Assembly (NCBI GenBank): GCA_002441865.1
Contig: DJNY01000134.1
Span: forward strand, 1-20,272
Length of the DNA: 20,272 nt
Reading direction: 5' to 3'
Origin: Lachnospiraceae bacterium UBA6452
Lineage (GTDB): Bacteria > Bacillota > Clostridia > Lachnospirales > Lachnospiraceae
The notes under the pieces were generated by a model. That model was not told where the DNA came from. It saw only the letters and a list, made by a program, of their open reading frames with translations, and did no database searches. Each line of letters begins with the position of its first letter. The stretch's first letter is position 1. Position numbers and translations under genes: made by a program. Below are positions 1-7,207 of this stretch, in pieces.

Positions 1-125
1 TGGATGGCAATAACGTAGATATTGATACGGAAAACGCTGCACTGGCACGTAACCAGCTGAAATACAATGCATTGGTTGACAGCATCAATCATGAGTTTTC
101 CATGATCAAAGCAGTGACACAGTAG
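1..125 (+). CDS. flgB: Flagellar basal-body rod protein FlgB (3' end only)
   Basis: The open frame entering from the left edge encodes the last 40 residues and ends at TAG 123-125. The sequence GNNVDIDTENAALARNQLKY followed by NALVDSI is the conserved C-terminal signature of FlgB, in which the long terminal helix packs with other rod subunits. FlgB is a proximal rod protein exported by the flagellar type III apparatus. The N-terminal part lies outside the window. The gene is 14 bp upstream of flgC, the standard flgB-flgC-fliE order, so it is very probably the first or an early gene of this operon; its promoter is not visible here. Confidence 0.95.
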   Translation, partial: DGNNVDIDTENAALARNQLKYNALVDSINHEFSMIKAVTQ

Positions 126-139
126 AGCAGGAGGTAGTT

Positions 140-583
140 ATGAGTATATTTGATTCTTTCAGTATCAATGCATCCGGTCTGACAGCCGAGAGGTACCGGA
201 TGGATGTGATCTCAGAAAATATAGCCAATATCGATACCACAAGAACGGAAGACGGGACACCTTACCGCCGTAAGCTTGTGACATTCGAAGAAAAAGGGAA
301 AAACGGTACCTTTGCTTCCGCACTTGCAAAAGCAAAAGGGGACTACATCGGTGGCGGTGTGCGTGTCGGAAAGACATATGAGGACACAGAGACAGAAATG
401 AAGATGGTATATGATCCGTCGCATCCGGATGCGGATGAAAACGGATATGTGACATATCCGAATGTCAATGTCATCACGGAAATGACAGATCTGATCGATG
501 CCAGCCGTTCTTATGAGGCAAATGCAACCGCATTTTCCGCAAGCAAGAGCATGGCTGTCAAAGGTCTGGAGATGGCACAGTAA
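140..583 (+). CDS. flgC: Flagellar basal-body rod protein FlgC
   Basis: This is a 147-residue protein of normal FlgC length. The N-terminal rod motif (SINASGLTAERYRMDVISEN, then IANIDTT) begins near residue 8. The C-terminal part (NVNVITEMTDLIDASRSYEA, then N) is the conserved helix shared by axial rod/hook proteins. FlgC forms part of the proximal rod with FlgB and FliE and crosses the periplasm-equivalent zone and cell wall. The start ATG is preceded by AGGAGG at 129-134. It lies between flgB and fliE and is co-transcribed with them. No truncation or unusual residue is seen. Confidence 0.97.
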   Translation: MSIFDSFSINASGLTAERYRMDVISENIANIDTTRTEDGTPYRRKLVTFEEKGKNGTFASALAKAKGDYIGGGVRVGKTYEDTETEMKMVYDPSHPDADENGYVTYPNVNVITEMTDLIDASRSYEANATAFSASKSMAVKGLEMAQ

Positions 584-607
584 GATTTGTAAAGGGAGAG
601 AATAACA

Positions 608-928
608 ATGGATATTACCTCGTTGTATAATGTCAGCAGCGGTGTGATCAAAAATGCGCTGCAGACAGAAGACCCGGGAAAGGTAAATGACAAAAGCGGT
701 GATGCGTTTGGCGGCTTTTTATCTGCTGCCATGGATAACATCACACAGACGAATGCATACATATCAGATGCAGAGGATGAAAAGGTAAAGCTGGCAATGG
801 GAGAAACGGAAAACACACATGATCTTACCATTGCACTGCAAAAAGCATCTGCTGCGATCTCTTATACGGTAGCGATCAGAGATAAATTTCTGGAGTCCTA
901 TCGGACCATCATGAATATTCAGATCTAA
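608..928 (+). CDS. fliE: Flagellar hook-basal body complex protein FliE
   Basis: This is a 106-residue protein, typical for FliE. The conserved part is the C-terminal half, residues about 60-106, with ENTHDLTIALQKASAAISYT followed by a VAIRDKFLESYRTIM-type ending. FliE links the MS ring (FliF) to the proximal rod and is among the first type III export substrates. It lies directly upstream of fliF, as in Bacillus and Clostridia. A purine-rich ribosome site (AAGGGAGAG, 592-600) precedes the ATG. The N-terminal 45 residues are poorly conserved, which is normal for the family. Confidence 0.96.
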   Translation: MDITSLYNVSSGVIKNALQTEDPGKVNDKSGDAFGGFLSAAMDNITQTNAYISDAEDEKVKLAMGETENTHDLTIALQKASAAISYTVAIRDKFLESYRTIMNIQI

Positions 929-950
929 TATGGAGAAGTAGGAGACGAAA

Positions 951-2549
951 ATGGCAGATAAATTAAAACAGATTCCAAAGAAAGTTTTGGACTGGTGGAA
1001 CAAATTCAGCCCGAAGCAGAAGACAATCCTTGTCTGTGCAGTGGTGGGAGTACTTTTGACGGTCTCTATCGCGGCATACATACTGACAAGACCGCAATAT
1101 ACGCTGATAGCAAATTGTGAGACTACAAAGGATACTTCGGACGCAACAGCACTTTTGACGGAAAATAACATTACATATAAGACATCGGATGATGCCCTTT
1201 CTATCTATGTCCTGTCGGGACAGGCTTCTCAGGCACGTATGGTGCTTGGTGCCAATGATATTTCGACTGCGGTTCCGCAGATCGACGATGTTACCTCCGG
1301 CGGACTTTCCACGACAGAGTCGGATAAGCAGAAACGTTACATTGTGTACAAGCAGAAGATGATGGAACAGGATCTGCAGACGATCGATGTCATCGACAAG
1401 GCACATGTGACTTTTAATATTCCGGAAAATGACGGTACGCTGATCCAGCAGAATACGGATTCTTCTGCTTCTGTTGTGCTGGAATTAAACGGAGAGCTGG
1501 GAAGCGATAAAGCATCTGCGATCGCTCATATGATCGCAACTTCGCTCGGAAACAGCAGTACGGATAATGTAACGATCATCGATTCACTGGGAAATCTCCT
1601 GTATTCCGGCGAGACACAGGCGCAGGGGACAGGTAATGCAAGTACGCAGTTTGCAGTGAAGCAGGATGCGGAAAATATAGTCAAGCAGGAAGTAAAGAGC
1701 GTACTGCTTGGTACAAATCTGTATGATAATATCGAGGTTGCCAGCAATCTGGCACTGGATTTTTCAACGTATAAAACAACGGAGCATAATTATTCTGCGC
1801 CGGACGGACAGACGCAGGGCATGCTTGCTTCCGAGGATACGTACAATTCGGAAGCAGCCAATGGTGTGGCAGGTACACCCGGTACGACTTCCAACGATCA
1901 GGACGGCACTTATGTGATCGAGGATGGCAGCAACAGTTCCGAGACCGTAACAGAGGAATCCAGAAAGTATCTGCCGGATGAAAAGATCACAGAACAGAAT
2001 ATCCCGGCGGGACTGATCCAGTATGACAGTTCTTCCGTTTCTGTAACGGCGAAAAAGCTGCATATCTACAGAGAAGAGGATATTCGGAGTCAGGGACTTC
2101 TGACGAATATGACATGGGATGAGTACAAGGCAGCTAACGGTGAGCAGACAAAGCTGACGGTAGATGATGATGTATACAGCATTGTAAGCAATGCAACAGG
2201 TATTCCGACCGCGAATATTGCGATCGTGGCTTATGATGTACCGGTATTTATCGATAAAGAAGGCTCTACGGTAAAGGCAACGGATATCGTACAGGTGATA
2301 CTGATCATTGCGATACTGGCAGTGCTTGCTTTTGTTGTAATCAGAAGCATGCGTGCACAGAAAGCCGATCAGCAGGAAGAGGAGCTCGCGGTGGAATCAC
2401 TGCTGCAATCTACACCGCAGGAAGAACTGGAAGATATTGAGCTGGAATCCAAGTCGGAGGAACGGAAGCTCATTGAAAAATTTGTGGATGAAAATCCGGA
2501 AGCAGTTGCAAATTTACTGCGTAACTGGCTGACGGAAGACTGGGGGTAG
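951..2549 (+). CDS. fliF: Flagellar M-ring protein FliF
   Basis: This 532-residue inner-membrane protein forms the MS ring that houses the export gate. A first membrane helix spans about residues 24-45 (TILVCAVVGVLLTVSIAAYI), a large extracytoplasmic region with the ring-building modules follows, and a second membrane helix lies near residues 443-465 (IVQVILIIAILAVLAFVVI). The cytoplasmic tail ends in EERKLIEKFVDENPEAVANL followed by LRNWL, the typical FliG-binding segment. Residues about 270-330 form a Ser/Gly/Thr/Asn-rich linker, as usual between the ring modules and the stalk. An AGGAG at 938-942 precedes the ATG. fliG begins 3 bp after the stop, implying translational coupling. Confidence 0.97.
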   Translation: MADKLKQIPKKVLDWWNKFSPKQKTILVCAVVGVLLTVSIAAYILTRPQYTLIANCETTKDTSDATALLTENNITYKTSDDALSIYVLSGQASQARMVLGANDISTAVPQIDDVTSGGLSTTESDKQKRYIVYKQKMMEQDLQTIDVIDKAHVTFNIPENDGTLIQQNTDSSASVVLELNGELGSDKASAIAHMIATSLGNSSTDNVTIIDSLGNLLYSGETQAQGTGNASTQFAVKQDAENIVKQEVKSVLLGTNLYDNIEVASNLALDFSTYKTTEHNYSAPDGQTQGMLASEDTYNSEAANGVAGTPGTTSNDQDGTYVIEDGSNSSETVTEESRKYLPDEKITEQNIPAGLIQYDSSSVSVTAKKLHIYREEDIRSQGLLTNMTWDEYKAANGEQTKLTVDDDVYSIVSNATGIPTANIAIVAYDVPVFIDKEGSTVKATDIVQVILIIAILAVLAFVVIRSMRAQKADQQEEELAVESLLQSTPQEELEDIELESKSEERKLIEKFVDENPEAVANLLRNWLTEDWG

Positions 2550-2552
2550 CCC

Positions 2553-3569
2553 GTGAGTAAATATGGAGATTCGGAGATCAGCGGCGTACAGAAGGCGGCA
2601 ATCCTTCTGATCGCACTCGGTCCGGAGAAGTCTTCCCAGATCTTCAAGCATCTGAAGGAAGAAGAGATCGAGGAACTGACGCTGGAAATTGCCAATACAA
2701 AAAGCATTACAACACAGACAAAAGATGAAGTGATCAAAGAGTTTTACGAGATCTGTCTGGCACAGCAGTATATTGCGGAAGGCGGTATCGGTTATGCCAA
2801 AGAGCTTCTGGAGAATGCACTCGGTGCGGATAAGGCAATGGAAGTGATCGGCCGGCTGACTGCATCCCTGCAGGTAAAACCGTTTGAATTTGTCAGAAAG
2901 GCAGATGCTTCCCAGCTTTTGAACTTTATTCAGGATGAACATCCGCAGACGATCGCACTTATTCTTTCTTACCTGCCGGCAGGACAGGCAGCGCAGATCA
3001 TTTCCGCACTGCCACCGGACAGACAGGCAGATGTGGCAATGCGTATCGCGACCATGGACAGAACAAGTCCGGATGTCATCAAAGAGGTAGAACGCGTGCT
3101 GGAGACAAAGCTGGCATCACTTGTCAACCAGGAGTACAACGTGATCGGCGGTGTCGATGCGGTTGTCGAGATCTTGAATACAGTAGACAGAGGAACAGAG
3201 AAACATATCATGGAATCTATGGAGATCGAAGAACCGGAGCTGGCAGACGAGATCCGCAAGAAGATGTTTGTCTTCGAGGATATCCTGCTGCTGGATGACC
3301 GTGCGATCCAGAGAGTGCTGCGTGATGTGGATAATTCCGACCTGGCAATCGCCTTAAAGGGCGCAAACGAGCAGGTACAGAATGCGATCTTCAACAATCT
3401 GTCCAAACGTCTGGCTTCCATGATCAAGGAAGATATGGATTTCATGGGACCTGTCAGAATGAAGGATGTAGAGGAAGCACAGCAGAAGATCGTCAATATT
3501 ATCAGAAAGCTGGAGGATTCTGCTGAGATCGTTATTTCCAGAGGCGGAGGTGACGAGATCATTGTCTAG
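2553..3569 (+). CDS. fliG: Flagellar motor switch protein FliG
   Basis: This 338-residue rotor protein transmits torque from MotA. The N-terminal domain (SGVQKAAILLIALGPEKSSQ, residues about 10-30) binds the FliF tail. The middle domain holds the EHPQTIALILSYL motif near residue 129, which contacts FliM. The C-terminal domain carries the charged torque helix (around MFVFEDILLLDDRAIQRVLR) that faces the stator. The start is GTG 2553, three bases after the fliF stop, with only a G-rich stretch (2542-2546) as a ribosome site, so translation probably depends on coupling to fliF. The last codons (GGGDEIIV) coincide with the strong Shine-Dalgarno of fliH. Confidence 0.97.
   Translation: MSKYGDSEISGVQKAAILLIALGPEKSSQIFKHLKEEEIEELTLEIANTKSITTQTKDEVIKEFYEICLAQQYIAEGGIGYAKELLENALGADKAMEVIGRLTASLQVKPFEFVRKADASQLLNFIQDEHPQTIALILSYLPAGQAAQIISALPPDRQADVAMRIATMDRTSPDVIKEVERVLETKLASLVNQEYNVIGGVDAVVEILNTVDRGTEKHIMESMEIEEPELADEIRKKMFVFEDILLLDDRAIQRVLRDVDNSDLAIALKGANEQVQNAIFNNLSKRLASMIKEDMDFMGPVRMKDVEEAQQKIVNIIRKLEDSAEIVISRGGGDEIIV
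3546..3553 (+). promoter_or_regulatory. Shine-Dalgarno for fliH inside the end of fliG
   Basis: GGAGGTGA at 3546-3553 is a near-perfect anti-16S match. It lies 8 nt before TTG 3562 and overlaps an in-frame GTG at 3550. Because a start inside the ribosome site cannot use it, the TTG is the better start for fliH. Confidence 0.7.
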
Positions 3570-4446
3570 TCAGAGTTTGTTTAAAGCGGGATTTGTGAAG
3601 CTGGATGCGGATGATGTCCGCGTGATCAATTCCAACGACAGGATTTCCCAGAAGCTGGAAGCCCTTCGGAAAGTGCCTTATGATCAGGAAGCAGTTGTTG
3701 AGGAAGATGAGGCTTACATGGATGAGGCGGAAAATGATGAGACAGCTGCAGCAGAGCGGGACGGAGAATCTGATGCGCAGCTGGTGGAAAGCTCCCTGAA
3801 TGAAAATGCTACAAAGCTGATCGAGCAGGCAAACAGCCGTGCAGAGCAGATCATTGCAGATGCACAGGCGCAGGCAGAGCAGATCATCGCAGATGCACAG
3901 GCGAAGAGCCGGGCAGACGCGGATATGGTACAGCAGCAGGCCCGGCAACAGGGGTATACGCAGGGATACAGCGAAGGAAATCAGAAAGCGGCGCAGGAGA
4001 CACAGGTAAAAATGGCAGAGCTTTCCGAAAAGGAAACGGCCATGGAACAGGAGTATCAGGATAAGCTGGATAATATGGAGCCGTATCTGGTAGATAAACT
4101 GACGGATATTTATGACCATATTTTTGCGGTGGATCTGTCAGAATACAGAAATGTGATATTTCATCTGATCAGTAACACGCTGCATGCGCTGGAAAATACG
4201 GATACCTATCTGATCCATGTATCCGAACAGGATTATCAGTTCGTCAGTATGCAAAAGGCACAGATCGCCGAGGATGGAGGTGTCAAACCATCCATGCTTG
4301 AATTTGTGGAAGACCGGACACTGGGGAAAAACGAGTGCCTGATCGAAACACCGGATGGTATTTATGATTGTAGTCTTTCCGTGCAACTCTCAGAGTTGAA
4401 GCGGAAACTGCTTTTGCTATCCTATTCGGGGGCAAAGGAGCAATGA
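3562..4446 (+). CDS. fliH: Flagellar assembly protein FliH (export ATPase regulator)
   Basis: FliH is the peripheral stalk protein that binds the FliI ATPase and links it to the C-ring. I start it at TTG 3562 (294 residues, [13 protein letters not shown]), which has GGAGGTGA 8 nt upstream; GTG 3550 is the alternative, four residues longer. After an acidic region (residues about 45-75) comes an Ala/Gln-rich coiled coil with a tandem 11-residue repeat ([22 protein letters not shown]). The glycine spacing motif GYTQGYSEG (GxxxGxxxG) follows; it is characteristic of FliH. The C-terminal third (residues about 175-294) matches the FliH/SctL globular domain that binds FliI. The 5' end overlaps fliG by a few bases and the stop overlaps the fliI start (ATGA). 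Confidence 0.93.
   Translation: MSSQSLFKAGFVKLDADDVRVINSNDRISQKLEALRKVPYDQEAVVEEDEAYMDEAENDETAAAERDGESDAQLVESSLNENATKLIEQANSRAEQIIADAQAQAEQIIADAQAKSRADADMVQQQARQQGYTQGYSEGNQKAAQETQVKMAELSEKETAMEQEYQDKLDNMEPYLVDKLTDIYDHIFAVDLSEYRNVIFHLISNTLHALENTDTYLIHVSEQDYQFVSMQKAQIAEDGGVKPSMLEFVEDRTLGKNECLIETPDGIYDCSLSVQLSELKRKLLLLSYSGAKEQ
3841..3906 (+). repeat. 33-bp tandem duplication in fliH (hendecad coiled coil)
   Basis: Two adjacent 33-bp copies (3841-3873 and 3874-3906) differ at only two positions (ATT/ATC, and the final CAG/AAG codon). They encode [11 protein letters not shown] and [11 protein letters not shown]. Eleven residues equals three helical turns in a right-handed hendecad coil, so a duplication lengthens the stalk without breaking phase. 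Confidence 0.9.
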
Positions 4447-5765
4447 GTGTGTCAGATACAAAAGTAAATGTTGAAAAATATGATAAATTAAAGGATGAGC
4501 TTTTCTTTAAAAGACTGGGAAAGATCGCAGGTGTGGTTGGTCTGACGATAGAATCGGTAGGACCGGATGCCAGATTGGGCGATCTTTGCCGCATTTATAA
4601 GAGTGGACGCAGCGGAGAGTATATATCCGCAGAGGTGGTCGGCTTTAAAGAAGGGCTGACACTTCTCATGCCTTATGAGGTAACGGACGGCATCGGAGGC
4701 GGCTGTATTGTGGAAAATGAAGGCTGCCCGTTGACAGTACATGTAGGGCCTTCTTTACTGGGAAAGACGCTGGATGGTCTGGGCAGACTTCCGGATGGCA
4801 GCTTTCCGCAGGGCATGGAGTATCCGGTGGAAGCACCGCCGCCTGATCCGATGGCGAGAGAGATCATAGATACCGTGCTCCCGCTTGGCGTAAAAGCGGT
4901 GGATGGGCTGATCACAGTCGGAAAAGGACAGCGTATCGGCATTTTTGCCGGTTCCGGTGTCGGCAAATCTACCTTAATGGGTATGTTTGCCCGCAATACA
5001 AAAGCAGACATCAACGTGATCGCACTGATCGGCGAGCGGGGCAGGGAAGTGCGGGAATTCATAGAGCGTGACCTTGGAGAAGAAGGTATGCGGCGTTCGG
5101 TTGTTGTGGTGGCAACCTCAGATAAACCGGCGCTGGAACGTAATAAAGCCGCAAAAACCGCTACGGCGATCGCAGAGTATTTCCGTGATCAGGGAAAGGA
5201 TGTCCTGCTGATGATGGATTCACTGACCCGTTTCAGTATGGCGCAGCGTGAGATCGGACTGGCAAGTGGCGAACCGCCGGTAACGAGAGGTTATCCGCCG
5301 AGTGTGTATTCGGAAATGCCGAAGCTTTTAGAGCGTGCGGGACGTTCGGACAAAGGTTCAATCACGGGACTGTATACAGTCCTTGTGGACGGTGACGATT
5401 TTAATGAGCCGATCACGGATACGGCAAGAAGTATTCTGGACGGGCATATTATGCTGGATCGAAAGCTGGCGCATAAAAATCATTATCCGGCGATCGATAT
5501 TTTGCAGAGTATTTCCCGCTGCATGAGCCAGATCGCGGCAAAGGAGCATAAGCAGGCGGCAGGTAAACTGAAAAACGTTATGGCAACATATCATGAGGCG
5601 GAAGATCTGATCAATATCGGAGCTTATAAAAAAGGCAGTAATCCGGATATCGATTATGCGATCGAGAAGATCGGTGCGGTAAATGATTATGTCATGCAGC
5701 AGACGGATGAAAAATTTGAATTTGATGAAGAAGTCAATATGCTGGAACAGATATTTGAGGCCTGA
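4443..5765 (+). CDS. fliI: Flagellum-specific ATP synthase FliI (export ATPase)
   Basis: This 440-residue ATPase energises or loads the flagellar type III export gate and is related to F1 beta subunits. The Walker A motif GSGVGKST is at residues 170-177 and Walker B (DVLLMMD) is at about 253-259. The family signature [16 protein letters not shown] follows near residue 290. The N-terminal 100 residues form the beta-barrel hexamerisation domain and the C-terminus the helical domain that contacts FliJ. All catalytic motifs are intact. The ATG overlaps the fliH stop (ATGA), so the two are translationally coupled, as expected for partners of a FliH2-FliI complex. Confidence 0.97.
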   Translation: MSVSDTKVNVEKYDKLKDELFFKRLGKIAGVVGLTIESVGPDARLGDLCRIYKSGRSGEYISAEVVGFKEGLTLLMPYEVTDGIGGGCIVENEGCPLTVHVGPSLLGKTLDGLGRLPDGSFPQGMEYPVEAPPPDPMAREIIDTVLPLGVKAVDGLITVGKGQRIGIFAGSGVGKSTLMGMFARNTKADINVIALIGERGREVREFIERDLGEEGMRRSVVVVATSDKPALERNKAAKTATAIAEYFRDQGKDVLLMMDSLTRFSMAQREIGLASGEPPVTRGYPPSVYSEMPKLLERAGRSDKGSITGLYTVLVDGDDFNEPITDTARSILDGHIMLDRKLAHKNHYPAIDILQSISRCMSQIAAKEHKQAAGKLKNVMATYHEAEDLINIGAYKKGSNPDIDYAIEKIGAVNDYVMQQTDEKFEFDEEVNMLEQIFEA

Positions 5766-5783
5766 CAGGCAGGGTAAAGAGCA

Positions 5784-6248
5784 ATGGCAAAATTCCGGTA
5801 CCGGATGCAGAATATATTAAATATCAAAGAAAAGCTGGAGATGCAGGCAAAAAACGAATTTGCGGCTGCCAATATGGAGCTTATGGAAGAACAGGAGCGG
5901 CTTTCTGCGATGCTGCAGGAAAATGCGGCGCTGCAGGAGGAAGGCAGAAAGCTCAGACAGAAGGAAAGTCTCAGTATCCGGGATATTGCGGATAACAGCC
6001 TGTCTGTTTCTCTGATGAAAGAGAAGATGAAAAAACAGGCACTTGCCATCCATCGTGCAGAGCAGAAGGTGGAAGAAAAGCGGAAGGCAATGACGGATCT
6101 GATGCAGGAGCGAAAGACACAGGAAGTTCTGCGGGACAAGGCGTTTGAAGTCTTTCTGCAGGAGGAAAAGGCAGAAGAAGGGAAGCAGATCGACCAGCTG
6201 ACCAGCTATACATACGGACAGAAGGCAAAGAAAGAAGAGAGCAGGTGA
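5784..6248 (+). CDS. fliJ: Flagellar export protein FliJ
   Basis: This 154-residue, highly charged, almost wholly alpha-helical protein starts with MAKFRYRMQNILNIKEKLEM, the usual FliJ opening. Long heptad-like stretches of Glu/Lys/Gln/Leu predict an antiparallel coiled coil, the fold that inserts like the F1 gamma stalk into the FliI hexamer and contacts FlhA. Its place immediately after fliI supports the call, since sequence conservation of FliJ is weak. Only a weak ribosome site (GGGTAAAGAG) precedes the ATG 18 bp after fliI, so coupling is likely. Confidence 0.92.
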   Translation: MAKFRYRMQNILNIKEKLEMQAKNEFAAANMELMEEQERLSAMLQENAALQEEGRKLRQKESLSIRDIADNSLSVSLMKEKMKKQALAIHRAEQKVEEKRKAMTDLMQERKTQEVLRDKAFEVFLQEEKAEEGKQIDQLTSYTYGQKAKKEESR

Positions 6249-6252
6249 TACA

Positions 6253-7122
6253 ATGGCAGATACGGAGAAGCAGCAGACAACAGATCTGAAGGCAGACAAA
6301 AAACGGCTGAAAGATGAAAAAAATAAACTAAAGCAGGAACAGAAGAAACAGCGGAAAGAAGCAAGGGCGCGTGCAAAAGAAATCGCGCTGGAAGAAGCAC
6401 AGCTGGATGATGATTCGGAAGGAAATCCTGCATCGGTCGTATTGATCACGATCGTGATCGTAGCTATCTGGCTTCTGATCCTCGGTCTTCTGATCAAGCT
6501 GGATGTGGGTGGTTTCGGCAGTAATGTTATGACACCGATCCTGAGAAATGTACCGGTTGTCAATAAGATCCTGCCGGCATCGGAATCCACGGCAGATGAA
6601 AGCGGATATGAAGGATACAGTTCTCTGCAGGAAGCTGTTGATCAGATCAAAACACTGGAACTGCAGCTCTCCGCAGCAACAGCGGAAGCCCAGACGGATG
6701 AAACGACGATCACGCAGATGCAGGCAGAGATCGAAAGATTGAAAACCTTTGAAGATAACCAGCTGGAATTCCAGAAGATCAAAAACGAGTTTTATCAGGA
6801 AGTTGTCTATGCGGAAAACGGGCCGGGGGCGGATGCTTATGCCAAATATTATGAGTCCATGGATCCAACGACTGCGGAGGCACTTTATAAAGAAGTTGTC
6901 ACGAAGCAGCAGGAGACAAAGGAAATACAGGATTATGCAGCAGCATATTCCGCAATGAAGCCAAAAGAGGCAGCGGCGATCTTTGAATCCATGACGGATA
7001 ATCTGGAGCTGGTTGCCCGTATTCTCGGTGTGATGTCAGCAGATGACAGAGGAAAGATCCTTGGTGTCATGGACTCTGCCGTGGCAGCACGTGTGACAAA
7101 AATAATGGATCCGGAAAGCTAA
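6253..7122 (+). CDS. MotE/YlxF-like membrane protein with MgtE_N-like C-terminal domain
   Basis: The protein has 289 residues. Residues 1-58 are strongly charged (Lys/Glu-rich, probably coiled) and cytoplasmic. One membrane helix lies at about 61-81 (SVVLITIVIVAIWLLILGLL). An extracytoplasmic coiled coil follows at about 122-185. The C-terminal 95 residues hold repeated helical motifs (YYESMDPTTAEALYKEVV; YSAMKPKEAAAIFESM; GVMDSAVAARVTKIMD) that resemble the MgtE N-terminal superhelix found in MotE and Bacillus YlxF. The position between fliJ and fliK equals that of ylxF. MotE in other bacteria is a chaperone for a stator component; whether this protein does that is inference. fliJ ends 4 bp upstream. 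Confidence 0.82.
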   Translation: MADTEKQQTTDLKADKKRLKDEKNKLKQEQKKQRKEARARAKEIALEEAQLDDDSEGNPASVVLITIVIVAIWLLILGLLIKLDVGGFGSNVMTPILRNVPVVNKILPASESTADESGYEGYSSLQEAVDQIKTLELQLSAATAEAQTDETTITQMQAEIERLKTFEDNQLEFQKIKNEFYQEVVYAENGPGADAYAKYYESMDPTTAEALYKEVVTKQQETKEIQDYAAAYSAMKPKEAAAIFESMTDNLELVARILGVMSADDRGKILGVMDSAVAARVTKIMDPES

Positions 7123-7146
7123 TATTTGCGCCTTACCGACCGATAT
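7120..7146 (+). promoter_or_regulatory. Candidate sigma-28/sigma-D promoter upstream of fliK
   Basis: TAAT (7120-7123), 15 nt, then ACCGATAT (7139-7146) matches the sigma-D consensus TAAA-N15-GCCGATAT at 10 of 12 positions with exact spacing. It sits in the only sizeable gap (85 bp) of the first half of the cluster, immediately upstream of fliK-flgD-flgE. No transcription data are available, so this is a sequence match only. Confidence 0.5.
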
Positions 7147-7155
7147 AAATAATAG

Positions 7156-7177
7156 AGTTCTGCAACGGTACAGAACT
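7156..7177 (+). other. Inverted repeat in the fliK leader
   Basis: AGTTCTG (7156-7162) and CAGAACT (7171-7177) are perfect complements around an 8-nt loop. No T-run follows, so it is not a standard terminator. It would lie in the 5' leader of a transcript started at the upstream candidate promoter, or be an mRNA processing or stability element. Confidence 0.4.
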
Positions 7178-7207
7178 TACAGATATCGGAAGGAAAGGAG
7201 GAGCCAT

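Noticed and set aside
1708..1917. Small alternative-frame open reading frames within fliF, fliI, fliK and other genes
   Set aside because: They are short, lack ribosome sites and lie inside strongly supported genes.
5817..6590. Long open frame on the minus strand (257 codons) across fliJ and the MotE-like gene
   Set aside because: It is antisense to two well-supported genes, is rich in Leu/Phe/Ser/Cys as expected from the reverse of Lys/Glu/Gln-rich coding, and has no recognisable domain.
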